This document shows, one piece after another, positions 1 to 8,890 of a stretch of DNA of 64,000 nucleotides; position 1 is the first letter of the stretch; every line of letters begins with the position of its first letter. The notes below the pieces were generated by a model, which saw only the letters and a program-made list of their open reading frames with translations, had not been told where the DNA came from and did not search any database. A program made the translations under genes and the position numbers. Source of the DNA: [Enterobacter] lignolyticus SCF1 (GTDB taxonomy: Bacteria; Pseudomonadota; Gammaproteobacteria; Enterobacterales; Enterobacteriaceae); contig NC_014618.1 of the NCBI RefSeq assembly GCF_000164865.1, positions 4,278,001 through 4,342,000 on the forward strand, given 5' to 3'.

Positions 1-127
1 CCATGTGATTACGAGAAACGCCATAGACCTCCGTCACTTCAGAGATGCTGGTCATACGACCCTCCGGTAACGACGCCATGTAGATCAGCGCGCGCAATCC
101 GTAATCGGTAAAACTTGTTAACTGCAC
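1..127 (-). CDS. nsrR: NsrR nitric-oxide-sensing repressor, N-terminal part
   Basis: Only the first 42 codons are in the window; the gene runs off the left edge. The start is GTG at 127-125, giving MQLTSFTDYGLRALIYMASL and then the winged-helix region (VSRNHM at the edge), which matches the Rrf2-family repressor NsrR from its first residue. NsrR binds an iron-sulfur cluster through cysteines that lie outside the window and represses NO-detoxification genes. It lies downstream of purA in the same direction, as in E. coli, where it precedes rnr. The call rests on near-identity of the N-terminus to the known protein. Confidence 0.9.
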   Translation of the reverse strand, partial: MQLTSFTDYGLRALIYMASLPEGRMTSISEVTEVYGVSRNHM

Positions 128-249
128 ATCAACCTCAGGGAAAAGAAAAAACAGGGTATGTCGACAGACGTAATTACTATTGATGATAAACCAGCCAGAT
201 AGTTAGCGGCTAATTTATTTAAGCGGGGGCAGGAAAAAACAGGAATAAA

Positions 250-267
250 GGGCGCCTGGCGGCGCCC
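250..267 (-). terminator. Probable purA terminator
   Basis: A perfect 7-bp stem, GGGCGCC with GGCGCCC around a 4-base loop, lies just after the purA stop. On the minus strand it is followed by a T-rich run (TTTATTCCTGTTTTTT). It would separate purA from nsrR, at least in part. Confidence 0.65.
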
Positions 268-276
268 CTCGGATGA

Positions 277-1575
277 TTATGCGTCAAACGGGTCGCGCAG
301 GATCATCGTTTCAGTACGGTCCGGACCGGTAGAGATAATATCAATCGGTACGCCCGTCAGTTCTTCAATACGCTTGATGTAGTTCAGCGCCGCCTGCGGC
401 AGGCCGCTACGATCCTTCACGCCGAAGGTGGATTCAGACCAGCCCGGCATGGTTTCGTAAATCGCTTCAATACCTTCCCAGTCGTCGGCAGCCAGCGGAG
501 TGGTCGTCACTTCGCGGCCATCCGGCATGCGGTAGGCAACGCAGATTTTCACTTCTTTCAGACCGTCCAGCACGTCCAGCTTGGTCAGACAGAAGCCGGA
601 CAGGGAGTTGATCTGCACCGCACGGCGCACCGCAACGGAGTCCAGCCAGCCGGTACGACGACGACGACCGGTGGTCGCGCCATATTCGTTACCCTGCTTG
701 CACAGGAACTCGCCGGTTTCGTCGAACAGTTCGGTCGGGAACGGACCTGCGCCCACGCGGGTGGAGTAAGCCTTAATGATGCCAAGCACATAATCAACGT
801 AGCGCGGGCCGAGGCCAGAACCGGTTGCAACGCCGCCAGCGGTGGTGTTGGAAGAGGTCACGTACGGATAGGTGCCGTGGTCGATATCCAGCAGCGTACC
901 CTGCGCGCCTTCGAACATCACGAAGTCGCCGCGTTTACGCGCGCTATCCAGCAGGTCGGAAACGTCAACCACCATCGCGGTCAGAACGTCGGCAACCGCC
1001 ATGACATCGTCCAGCACTTTCTGGTAGTCAACCGCATCGGCCTTGTAGAAATTCACCAGCTGGAAGTTGTGATATTCCATCACTTCTTTCAGTTTGTCAG
1101 CGAAGGTCGCTTTGTCGAACAGATCGCCGACGCGCAGACCGCGACGCGCTACTTTATCTTCATAAGCAGGCCCGATACCACGACCGGTGGTGCCGATAGC
1201 CTTCGCGCCGCGCGCTTTTTCACGCGCGTTATCCAGAGCGACATGATAGTCGAGGATCAGCGGACAAGCTTCAGAGAGCAGCAGACGTTCGCGAACCGGG
1301 ATACCACGGTCTTCCAGTTCTTTCATCTCTTTCATCAGCGCTGCCGGAGACAGCACAACGCCGTTACCGATGATGCTGGTTACGTTATCGCGAAGAATGC
1401 CTGATGGAATAAGATGGAGGACGGTTTTTTCACCGTTGATTACGAGAGTATGGCCTGCGTTGTGACCGCCCTGGTAGCGTACAACATATTTAGCCCGTTC
1501 AGTCAGGAGATCGACGATCTTCCCTTTACCTTCGTCACCCCATTGGGTGCCCAGTACGACGACGTTGTTACCCAT
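277..1575 (-). CDS. purA: Adenylosuccinate synthetase
   Basis: PurA joins IMP and aspartate using GTP to make adenylosuccinate, the first step from IMP to AMP. The 432-aa product has the family's usual length. It begins MGNNVVVLGTQWGDEGKGK, which contains the P-loop-like GDEGKG with the catalytic Asp, followed by the GGHNAGHT motif (residues about 36-43) with the catalytic His. The ATG at 1575 is the only start that keeps this N-terminus. It is transcribed alone on the minus strand, with a hairpin after its stop and about 100 bp of leader before the hfl cluster tail. Assignment is secure from full-length similarity. Confidence 0.98.
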   Translation of the reverse strand: MGNNVVVLGTQWGDEGKGKIVDLLTERAKYVVRYQGGHNAGHTLVINGEKTVLHLIPSGILRDNVTSIIGNGVVLSPAALMKEMKELEDRGIPVRERLLLSEACPLILDYHVALDNAREKARGAKAIGTTGRGIGPAYEDKVARRGLRVGDLFDKATFADKLKEVMEYHNFQLVNFYKADAVDYQKVLDDVMAVADVLTAMVVDVSDLLDSARKRGDFVMFEGAQGTLLDIDHGTYPYVTSSNTTAGGVATGSGLGPRYVDYVLGIIKAYSTRVGAGPFPTELFDETGEFLCKQGNEYGATTGRRRRTGWLDSVAVRRAVQINSLSGFCLTKLDVLDGLKEVKICVAYRMPDGREVTTTPLAADDWEGIEAIYETMPGWSESTFGVKDRSGLPQAALNYIKRIEELTGVPIDIISTGPDRTETMILRDPFDA

Positions 1576-1677
1576 TTTTCAAAATCACCGTTTGCTTAAA
1601 AATGGATTCTACCATCGCTTTTTCAGAGTTACAGCACTTTTTGCACGCAAAAATCAGCAAATCAGACCACTTTTTGA

Positions 1678-1875
1678 TCAGCCAATCGTTTTCCTCAACA
1701 TGTAGTAGATGACGATACCTGCAACCACAAGACCGCCGCCAAAGCGGCGTAAAAGATTATCCGGCAGTTGGGAGAGCGAGGCGACCATGCGACGCCACGC
1801 GCGGGGGTACAGCATGGGCCCCAGGCCTTCCAGAACCAAAACCAGCGCAAGCGCCAGCCAGATAGTTGAATTCAT
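1678..1875 (-). CDS. yjeT: YjeT, small two-helix membrane protein (DUF2065)
   Basis: This 65-aa protein starts MNSTIWLALALVLVLEGLG and ends YYMLRKTIG. It has one hydrophobic helix at residues 4-22 and a second at about 46-60, as in E. coli YjeT. The start at 1875 is chosen because the longer frame to 1932 would put translation inside the hflC terminator hairpin, whereas MNSTIW is the family start. It follows hflC, and its function is unknown. It could be co-transcribed by read-through from hflC or have its own promoter in the short gap. Confidence 0.93.
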   Translation of the reverse strand: MNSTIWLALALVLVLEGLGPMLYPRAWRRMVASLSQLPDNLLRRFGGGLVVAGIVIYYMLRKTIG

Positions 1876-1893
1876 ATGCACCCCTGATAAAAG

Positions 1894-1921
1894 AAAACCA
1901 CCGCGAAGGTGCGGTGGTTTT
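1894..1921 (-). terminator. Intrinsic terminator after hflC
   Basis: Arms 1894-1904 and 1911-1921 form an 11-bp perfect stem (AAAACCACCGC with GCGGTGGTTTT) with a 6-base loop. The flanking A and T runs allow it to work in the direction of hflC transcription. It lies between the hflC stop and the yjeT start. Confidence 0.85.
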
Positions 1922-1939
1922 TGCAAATACACGCGTGGG

Positions 1940-2944
1940 TTATTTTAACGTGTTGCCCGGCGTCTTCATATACCGGAAGAAGTCGCTGTCCGGACTGAGG
2001 ACCATAACGTCCTGGTTGCTGTCGAAGCTGTTTTCGTAAGCGCGCAGGCTACGGATAAAGGCATAGAAGTCCGGATCCTGACTGAAGGCGTCAGCAAACA
2101 GCTTCGCGGCCTCCGCATCGCCTTCACCGCGCATGATGCGGCCCTGGCGCTCGGCTTCCGCCAGCGTTTTGGTCACTTCATAGTCCGCGGCCGCACGCAG
2201 CTTCTCCGCCTCTTCCTGACCCTGAGAGCGGTGGCGACGGGCTACCGCTTCACGCTCGGCGCGCATACGGTTGTAGATAGCGTCAGACACTTCCGCTGGC
2301 AGGTTAATCTGCTTGATGCGCACGTCGACCACTTCGATACCCAGCGCCGCCATACTGTTCGGGTTGATGGCGGCCGCTTTGCCGTTGGTTTCCGTCTGCA
2401 CGCGCTCGGCGGCTTTGGCGATCTCCTGATCCGCCGCCGGTGTGGCGACTTCGTCATCCGTACCCGCAGAACCCGAGTTCAGCGCATCGCGCACCTCAAT
2501 CGTCAGACGACCGCGGGAGTCGGTAACGATGTCTTTCACATCCAGACGACCAATTTCTGAACGCAGACGGTCAGAGAATTTACGCTTCAGCAGCACTTCC
2601 GCCTGGGAGACGTCGCCGCCGCCGGTGGCCAGGTAGTAACGGCTGAAGTCGCTGATGCGCCACTTGATGTACGAGTCGACGATCAGGTCTTTCTTCTCTT
2701 TGGTCACGAAACGGTCAGCCTGGTTATCCATGGTCTGGATGCGCGCATCCAGCGTTTTAACCGATTCGATAAACGGCAGCTTAAAGTGCAGGCCCGGCTC
2801 GTAAACCAGCGGTTTGTTATCGCTATCACGGACAACTTTGCCAAAACGCAGGGTAATGCCGCGCTCGCCCTCTTTTACCACAAAGACAGAGGTATAGAGC
2901 CCAACCAGAACGATGATGATTATCGCAATAACTGACTTACGCAT
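1940..2944 (-). CDS. hflC: HflC, FtsH modulator subunit
   Basis: HflC forms with HflK a large inner-membrane complex of the SPFH (stomatin/prohibitin) family that surrounds and restrains the FtsH protease. The 334-aa product has an N-terminal membrane helix (SVIAIIIIVLVGLYTSVFVV) followed by the SPFH domain, in which KEGERGITLRFGKV marks the start. A helical stretch rich in Arg, Ala and Glu (about residues 220-275) follows, as in coiled-coil arms of this family. The start lies 2 bp after the hflK stop, so the two are translationally coupled. It is the last gene of the hfq-hflX-hflK-hflC segment. Confidence 0.97.
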   Translation of the reverse strand: MRKSVIAIIIIVLVGLYTSVFVVKEGERGITLRFGKVVRDSDNKPLVYEPGLHFKLPFIESVKTLDARIQTMDNQADRFVTKEKKDLIVDSYIKWRISDFSRYYLATGGGDVSQAEVLLKRKFSDRLRSEIGRLDVKDIVTDSRGRLTIEVRDALNSGSAGTDDEVATPAADQEIAKAAERVQTETNGKAAAINPNSMAALGIEVVDVRIKQINLPAEVSDAIYNRMRAEREAVARRHRSQGQEEAEKLRAAADYEVTKTLAEAERQGRIMRGEGDAEAAKLFADAFSQDPDFYAFIRSLRAYENSFDSNQDVMVLSPDSDFFRYMKTPGNTLK

Positions 2945-2946
2945 CG

Positions 2947-4212
2947 TTATTCCCCCTGACGCTGGTAGTCGTTACGCTGCGCGTTCGCGCGGCGTTGGTC
3001 CATGATGTCACCATCGCTTGAAGAAGACGTGGTCGTGGCGCTGGCGCTGCTGCTCGTTGACGAAGGCGGCAGGCGCAGCAGGTTATTCGCCCCGCTGGTG
3101 CTACTCTTCGCCGCAGGCGCGCTGCCGCCCTTGAGCATCTGGTCGAGCGGCAGAACCATCAGGTTGCCACCTTTGTTGTCGTTTACCAGCACCTTACGGG
3201 TATGGCTCAGCACTTTCTCCATGGTCTCGATATAGAGACGCTCACGGGTAATCTCCGGCGCGGCTTTATATTCCGGCAGGATCTTCGCGAAGCGGGCCAC
3301 CTCACCCTGCGCTTCCAGGATGGTCTGGGTCTTATACGCGCGCGCTTCTTCCAGAATACGCTGCGCCTGACCGTTCGCACGCGGCTGCACTTCGTTGGTA
3401 TAGGCTTCCGCCTCACGGATATACTGCTGCTCGTTCTCACGGGCGGCAATCGCATCGTCAAACGCGGCTTTCACCTCTTCCGGCGGACGGGCGGCCTGGA
3501 AGTTGACGTCAAGCAGGGTGATACCCATGTTGTACGGACGAATGGTCTCTTCCAGCTCGCGCTGGGTATCGCTACGAATAACGGTACGACCTTCGGTCAG
3601 AATGCGGTCCATGGTGTATTTGCCGATAACGCCGCGCAGCGCGCTGTCGGTCGCCTGGCGCAGGCTGTCGTCGGCGCTGGTGACGCTAAACAGGTAGCGC
3701 TGCGGATCGGTCACGCGGTACTGCACGTTCATTTCAACGCGCACCACGTTTTCATCGGAGGTCAGCATTACGCCGGACGCCGCCAGCTCGCGCACGGCCT
3801 CGACGTTCACCGGCGTCACTTCGTCGATAAACGTCGGCTTCCAGTTCAGGCCTGGCTCAACCAGATGGCTGAACTTGCCAAAGCGCGTCACTACGCCGCG
3901 TTCCGCTTCCTTGATGGTGTAGAATCCGCTCGCGGCCCAGATGATGACCACGGCAGCCGCCACGATGCCGACAACGCGTCCGCCCATCGGGCCGCGCGGG
4001 CCCTGGGACGAACTACCACCGCCGAGGCCGCCTTTACCGCCGCCGCCTAAACCGCCGAGCTTTTTGCTCAGCTTGCGGAAGATATCATCCAGATCGGGAG
4101 GCCCCTGATCGCGACCACCTTTGTTTCCATTCCCCTCAGAGTTGCCGCCAGGTTTGCTGCTTCCCCACGGGTCGCGGTCTTGTCCGTTATTACCGGGCTG
4201 GTTCCACGCCAT
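2947..4212 (-). CDS. hflK: HflK, FtsH modulator subunit
   Basis: HflK is the partner of HflC in the periplasm-facing FtsH regulatory complex. The 421-aa protein has the family's cytoplasmic Gly/Asn-rich N-terminus (residues 1-78), one transmembrane helix (VVGIVAAAVVIIWAASGF), and an SPFH domain starting near FYTIKEAERGVVTRFGKF. The C-terminal tail is a low-complexity Ser/Thr run (SSTSSSASATTTSSSSDG), which is variable in the family. The hflX-hflK gap is about 80 bp and hflK-hflC is 2 bp, consistent with one operon. Confidence 0.97.
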   Translation of the reverse strand: MAWNQPGNNGQDRDPWGSSKPGGNSEGNGNKGGRDQGPPDLDDIFRKLSKKLGGLGGGGKGGLGGGSSSQGPRGPMGGRVVGIVAAAVVIIWAASGFYTIKEAERGVVTRFGKFSHLVEPGLNWKPTFIDEVTPVNVEAVRELAASGVMLTSDENVVRVEMNVQYRVTDPQRYLFSVTSADDSLRQATDSALRGVIGKYTMDRILTEGRTVIRSDTQRELEETIRPYNMGITLLDVNFQAARPPEEVKAAFDDAIAARENEQQYIREAEAYTNEVQPRANGQAQRILEEARAYKTQTILEAQGEVARFAKILPEYKAAPEITRERLYIETMEKVLSHTRKVLVNDNKGGNLMVLPLDQMLKGGSAPAAKSSTSGANNLLRLPPSSTSSSASATTTSSSSDGDIMDQRRANAQRNDYQRQGE

Positions 4213-4292
4213 GTATATGCTCCATATTTGTTATGCGGTGTATACCCGTCTGACCGGGTATAAAGGCGAATAATCTTCAGGTCAGCTGTCTG

Positions 4293-5573
4293 TCAGACCA
4301 CATAGTCCGTCAGCGCAGGTTCTTGCTTACAGAGGCGACGCCAGTCGACTATCGGCATGCGCACCTCCAGGCCGACGCTGCCGTCATCCTCCATCCACTC
4401 TTTTTCTATCGCCTGAAGCTGATAAAACCGGCTTCGCAGACGTCCTTCCTGCGGCGGCAGACGTAGCGTGTGCTGCGCCACCTCGCCGGAAAGGCGCTCC
4501 GTTAAAGCCTGGAAAAGCAGTGGTACGCCCACCCCGGTCTGGGCAGACAGCCAGACCCGGACGGGTTTATTTTCATCATCACGGTCGATACGCGGCTCAA
4601 AGTCGTCCAGCATATCGATTTTGTTCATAACCAGCAGGGTCGGGATCTCATTGGCCTCGATCTCGTCGAGAACAACATTCACCGCATCAATGTTTTCCTG
4701 CAGGCGTACGTCGGCGGCATCAATCACATGCAGCAGCAGCGTCGCCTGACGGGTCTCCTGCAGCGTCGCTTTAAACGCCGCAACCAGGTCATGCGGCAGG
4801 TGGCGAATAAACCCTACGGTATCCGCCAGCACGGTCTCGCCGACGTCCGCGACGTCAATGCGGCGCAGGGTCGGGTCCAGGGTGGCGAACAGCTGATCCG
4901 CTGCATACACCTGCGCTTCAGTAATCTGGTTGAACAGCGTCGATTTCCCGGCGTTGGTGTAGCCCACCAGCGATACGGTCGGGATATCCGCTTTGGTTCG
5001 GGAACGTCGTCCCTGCTCGCGCTGCTTCTCCACCTTCTCCAGTCGGGAGAGGATCTGGGAGATGCGGTTACGCAATAAACGACGGTCTGTTTCAAGCTGG
5101 GTTTCCCCCGGGCCGCGCAGGCCAATCCCGCCCTTTTGCCGCTCAAGGTGGGTCCAGCCGCGCACCAGACGCGTCGCCAGATGGCGCAGCTGCGCCAGCT
5201 CAACCTGCAGCTTACCCTCGTGGGTACGCGCACGCTGGGCGAAAATATCTAAAATAAGACCCGTACGATCGATAACCCGGCATTCGCACAAACGCTCCAG
5301 GTTACGTTCCTGGGCCGGGCTTAATGCATGGTCGAACAAAACAACGGAGGCTCCCGTCGCTTTAACGGCTTCCGCAATTTCAACAGCCTTACCTTCACCA
5401 ACAAAATACTTCGGGTGCGGTGCTTTACGGCTACCGGTAATCACCTGCATTGCTTCGACACCGGCGGAAGAAACCAGAGATTCAAACTCCTGGAGGTCTT
5501 CCATATCTTTGTCTTGCGAAAAATAGATGTGTACCAGTACCGCCTGCTCACCGGCGTCATAACGGTCAAACAA
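4293..5573 (-). CDS. hflX: HflX ribosome-associated GTPase
   Basis: HflX is a GTPase that splits stalled or stress-inactivated 70S ribosomes. The product is 426 aa, the same as E. coli. An N-terminal domain (1-180) is followed by the linker motif GGIGLRGPGETQLETDRR and the G domain with G1 GYTNAGKST (about 204-212), G3 DTVGF and G4 NKID. Translation begins at a TTG at 5573-5571, which yields the exact family N-terminus MFDRYDAGEQ; no ATG upstream fits. It lies between hfq and hflK on the same strand. Confidence 0.97.
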   Translation of the reverse strand: MFDRYDAGEQAVLVHIYFSQDKDMEDLQEFESLVSSAGVEAMQVITGSRKAPHPKYFVGEGKAVEIAEAVKATGASVVLFDHALSPAQERNLERLCECRVIDRTGLILDIFAQRARTHEGKLQVELAQLRHLATRLVRGWTHLERQKGGIGLRGPGETQLETDRRLLRNRISQILSRLEKVEKQREQGRRSRTKADIPTVSLVGYTNAGKSTLFNQITEAQVYAADQLFATLDPTLRRIDVADVGETVLADTVGFIRHLPHDLVAAFKATLQETRQATLLLHVIDAADVRLQENIDAVNVVLDEIEANEIPTLLVMNKIDMLDDFEPRIDRDDENKPVRVWLSAQTGVGVPLLFQALTERLSGEVAQHTLRLPPQEGRLRSRFYQLQAIEKEWMEDDGSVGLEVRMPIVDWRRLCKQEPALTDYVV

Positions 5574-5648
5574 GCGTAAACCCTCATAAAATACCAGCGG
5601 GGAACGCAGAAACCCTGGCTCCCCGACGTGGAAAAACAGCCATTAACC

Positions 5649-5957
5649 TTATTCGGTTTCTTCGCTGTCTTGTTGCGGCGCAGAAGAGCCTTGCGCGCTG
5701 CTACCGTGGTGGTAGTTGCTGGAAGTACCGCCCGCATTGTTGCTGTGATGAGAAACCGGACGAGACGGAACCACCGTAGAAATTGCGTGCTTGTAGACCA
5801 TCTGGCTGACCGTGTTTTTCAACAGGATCACGAACTGATCGAAAGACTCAATTTGCCCTTGCAGCTTAATACCATTCACCAAATAAATAGAAACTGGAAC
5901 ACGTTCCCGACGCAAAGCGTTCAGAAACGGATCTTGTAAAGATTGCCCCTTAGCCAT
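5649..5957 (-). CDS. hfq: Hfq RNA chaperone
   Basis: Hfq is the hexameric Sm-like protein that pairs small RNAs with mRNAs. The 102-aa product has the Sm core (residues 7-66), including the proximal-face motif YKHAIS and the N-terminal MAKGQSLQDPFLNALRRERV. The disordered tail is Ser/Asn/His-rich and ends EETE. Tail sequence varies between enterobacteria while the core is invariant. It sits between miaA and hflX in the conserved order. Confidence 0.98.
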   Translation of the reverse strand: MAKGQSLQDPFLNALRRERVPVSIYLVNGIKLQGQIESFDQFVILLKNTVSQMVYKHAISTVVPSRPVSHHSNNAGGTSSNYHHGSSAQGSSAPQQDSEETE

Positions 5958-6066
5958 TCTCTCTTTTCCTTATATGCTTGTTTTACCCACCGTTTTACGG
6001 GCCGGGCTTGTACTTAGAACCTTGCGATTCTGAAAATTACGCACGATACGACTTAATTTTACACAT

Positions 6067-7017
6067 TCAGTCCTGACCCGCACCAACAACCTTTAGCACT
6101 TCGTTGAACGCCTGTTCAGGTTTTTCACTGTCTAACCAGTGAACGCCTTCCCAGCCGCGCAACCAGGTTACCTGGCGCTTGGCCAACTGTCTCGTGGCGC
6201 AAATACCTCTATAAACCATTTCATCATATGAGATTTCACCTTCAAGGTATGACCACATCTGGCGGTATCCCACACAACGAACGGAAGGCATATCCGTATG
6301 CAAATCTCCGCGGGCAAAAAGCGCCCGCACTTCTGCTTCAAAACCTGAAGCCAACATCTGATGAAAACGCTGCTCAATGCGTTGATGGAGCAGTTCACGG
6401 CTCGCCGGGGCGATGGCGAACTGATGCACCTGGTACGGTAGAGCGTCTCCTGACGTTTGCGTCAGTTCCGTTAAAGTTTTACCCGAAATGAAAAAAACTT
6501 CCAGTGCCCGGGAAAGCCTTTGCGGATCATTTGGATGAATACGCGCAGCCGCAACAGGGTCTATCTCCTGGAGCTGCTGGTGAAGCGCATTCCACCCACG
6601 CTCTGCCGCCTCTCTTTCAATGCGTGCTCTGACATCGGGATCTGCCGACGGCAATGGCGACAGTCCCTCAAGCAACGCTTTGAAATATAACATTGTTCCG
6701 CCGACCAGCAGCGGGATACGCCCCGCCGCCGTTATCTCGGCCATTTCCGCCAGGGCATCGCGGCGAAAATCCGCCGCCGAATACGACCGCGCCGGATCGA
6801 GAATGTCCAGCAACCGGTGCGGAGCGGCGTTAAGCTCCTCCGCGTCCGGCTTGGCCGTTCCGATATCCATTCCCCGATAGATGAGGGCGGAATCGACGCT
6901 AATCAACTCTACGGGCAAAACTTTACGCAGCGCAATCGCCAGCGCCGTCTTCCCGGAGGCCGTTGGCCCCATTAAAAATATTGCCTTAGGCAGGCTCGCC
7001 TCTGTTACATCACTCAT
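6067..7017 (-). CDS. miaA: tRNA dimethylallyltransferase
   Basis: MiaA transfers a dimethylallyl group to A37 of tRNAs reading UNN codons, the first step to ms2i6A. The 316-aa protein carries the P-loop GPTASGKT at residues 17-24 and the family signatures SVDSALIYRGMDIGTAKP and DPARSYSAADFR. Its ATG at 7017 lies inside the end of mutL (8-bp overlap), so the two are coupled. The length matches the E. coli enzyme. Confidence 0.98.
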   Translation of the reverse strand: MSDVTEASLPKAIFLMGPTASGKTALAIALRKVLPVELISVDSALIYRGMDIGTAKPDAEELNAAPHRLLDILDPARSYSAADFRRDALAEMAEITAAGRIPLLVGGTMLYFKALLEGLSPLPSADPDVRARIEREAAERGWNALHQQLQEIDPVAAARIHPNDPQRLSRALEVFFISGKTLTELTQTSGDALPYQVHQFAIAPASRELLHQRIEQRFHQMLASGFEAEVRALFARGDLHTDMPSVRCVGYRQMWSYLEGEISYDEMVYRGICATRQLAKRQVTWLRGWEGVHWLDSEKPEQAFNEVLKVVGAGQD

Positions 7018-8881
7018 CTTTCAGGGCGTTCATCGCCGAATGTAAATCAACAGGTTGCAACAGACCGCCCGGCGGCGCCTTCACCAGCTGCGGACACAAA
7101 CGTTCGACGTCGGTCAGCATGGCGATAGCCTGCGCCATATTCCACTGCGCATGATCGCTTGCCAGATTGCGCGCCAGCCACTGCGCCAGCGTTCCGGCAT
7201 CGCAGGCGGGTTGCTGCGCCAGGTAGCCTATCAGTTCAGGAATCAAGATTTGTAAATTTTGTTGTCTTAAGGGTAAAGGCACCGCCCTTACCGTCACATG
7301 CTGCACATCAGATTGTATTTCAACGCCAATTTGCGCCAGCACCGCCTGCGCCTGCTGCAGGGCGGCCTGCTCCCCGGGGCTAACCTTAAGCCGCAGCGGA
7401 ATCAGCAACGGCTGCGCGCAGATATCCGTACGCTCCGGGGAGAGCTGCGCCTGACGCAGCCAGCGCTCCGCCACCGGCAGCGCCAGCACGCTGAGCCGGC
7501 CGTCGCGCTCCAGCAGCGCGCAGTCGCCGCCGACGATAGTCAGTACCCGGCCAAAGCTGCTGCTGTGCCCGGACAAACGCTCTTCAGCGGGCGCGGCTTC
7601 CGGCGCTTTACGTCCGGCCTCCGGCGTTTCCAGCAGCTGGCGGTACAGCGTCCCCTGCTGCTTTTGGTAGCCCGGCTGGGCGTGCGGCCAGGCGGACGCG
7701 CCGCCGCTGCGGGCGCTTCCCCCGGCCGGAGCGGGCGCCGTATAGCGCGGCGCGGCCGCCTCGCGAGCCGCGACGGGCTCGGCAAACTGGTTGCGTCCGG
7801 CGGCGACGCGGTTCTCCGGCACATAGCGCGCGGGGCTTTGCGCATCATCAGATTCGCGCGCCAGCGGCAGCGGCGCATCAACCTGCTGCTGCAGAACGCT
7901 CAGCACGCCCTGATAGATAAAATCATGCACCAGGCGTGACTGGTGGAAACGCACCTCATGCTTCGCCGGATGCACGTTGACGTCCACCTGATGCGGATCG
8001 ATCTCCAGATACAGAACGAACGCGGGCTGCTCGCCAGCGCCCAGCTTATCCTCGCAGGCCTGGCGGATTGCGTGGTTAATCAGGCGGTCGCGCATCATCC
8101 GCCCGTTAACGTAACAGTACTGGATTTCAGCCAGCTGCGCGGTGGTGTACTGAGGATCGGCAACCCAGCCGCGCAGCGCTAAATCGCCGTGCTGCCACTC
8201 AATCGCCAGCGCGTGCTCGACAAACGGCACGCCGCAGATGGCCCCCAGCCGACGCTCCTTCTGCCCGCCTTCGGGCACGGCGCGATACTGACGCACCGCC
8301 TTGCCGTTATGGTTGAGGTTGATAGTAACATCGAAGCGCGCCAGCGCGATGCGGCGCACCACTTCATCAATATGGGTAAATTCGGTCTTCTCGGTGCGCA
8401 TAAACTTGCGTCGCGCCGGCGTGTTGTAAAACAGATCCAGCACTTCCAGCGTCGTCCCGACCGGATGCGCGGCCGGCCTGACCGTCACGTCCATGTCGCG
8501 CCCTTCCGCATAGGCCTGCCAGGCCTCCGGCTGTTCCGCCGTACGCGATGTCAGGGTCAAACGGGAGACGGAGCTGATGCTGGCCAGCGCTTCGCCGCGA
8601 AAACCGAGGCTGATAATCGCTTCCAGATCGTCGAGCGAGGCAATCTTACTGGTCGCATGGCGGGCCAGCGCCAGCGCCAGCTCTTCCTGGCGGATGCCGC
8701 AGCCGTTGTCACGAATGCGAATCAGCTTAGCGCCGCCGCGTTCGATATCAATATCAATCCGCGTGGCGCCGGCATCCAGGCTGTTTTCCACCAGCTCCTT
8801 CACTACCGACGCAGGCCGCTCTACCACTTCGCCAGCGGCAATCTGGTTCGCGAGCTGTGGCGGTAAGACCTGAATCGGCAT
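7010..8881 (-). CDS. mutL: MutL mismatch-repair ATPase
   Basis: MutL links mismatch recognition by MutS to the MutH nick and to UvrD. The 623-aa protein has the GHKL ATPase domain at the N-terminus with ELVENSLDAGA (motif I), DNGCGI (motif II) and FRGEALASI (motif III). A Pro/Ala/Gly-rich linker (about 345-430) leads to the C-terminal dimerisation domain. As in other species with MutH, no DQHAxxER-type endonuclease motif is visible. It starts 9 bp after the amiB stop and overlaps miaA by 8 bp. Confidence 0.98.
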   Translation of the reverse strand: MPIQVLPPQLANQIAAGEVVERPASVVKELVENSLDAGATRIDIDIERGGAKLIRIRDNGCGIRQEELALALARHATSKIASLDDLEAIISLGFRGEALASISSVSRLTLTSRTAEQPEAWQAYAEGRDMDVTVRPAAHPVGTTLEVLDLFYNTPARRKFMRTEKTEFTHIDEVVRRIALARFDVTINLNHNGKAVRQYRAVPEGGQKERRLGAICGVPFVEHALAIEWQHGDLALRGWVADPQYTTAQLAEIQYCYVNGRMMRDRLINHAIRQACEDKLGAGEQPAFVLYLEIDPHQVDVNVHPAKHEVRFHQSRLVHDFIYQGVLSVLQQQVDAPLPLARESDDAQSPARYVPENRVAAGRNQFAEPVAAREAAAPRYTAPAPAGGSARSGGASAWPHAQPGYQKQQGTLYRQLLETPEAGRKAPEAAPAEERLSGHSSSFGRVLTIVGGDCALLERDGRLSVLALPVAERWLRQAQLSPERTDICAQPLLIPLRLKVSPGEQAALQQAQAVLAQIGVEIQSDVQHVTVRAVPLPLRQQNLQILIPELIGYLAQQPACDAGTLAQWLARNLASDHAQWNMAQAIAMLTDVERLCPQLVKAPPGGLLQPVDLHSAMNALKDE

Positions 8882-8890
8882 ACGAACTCC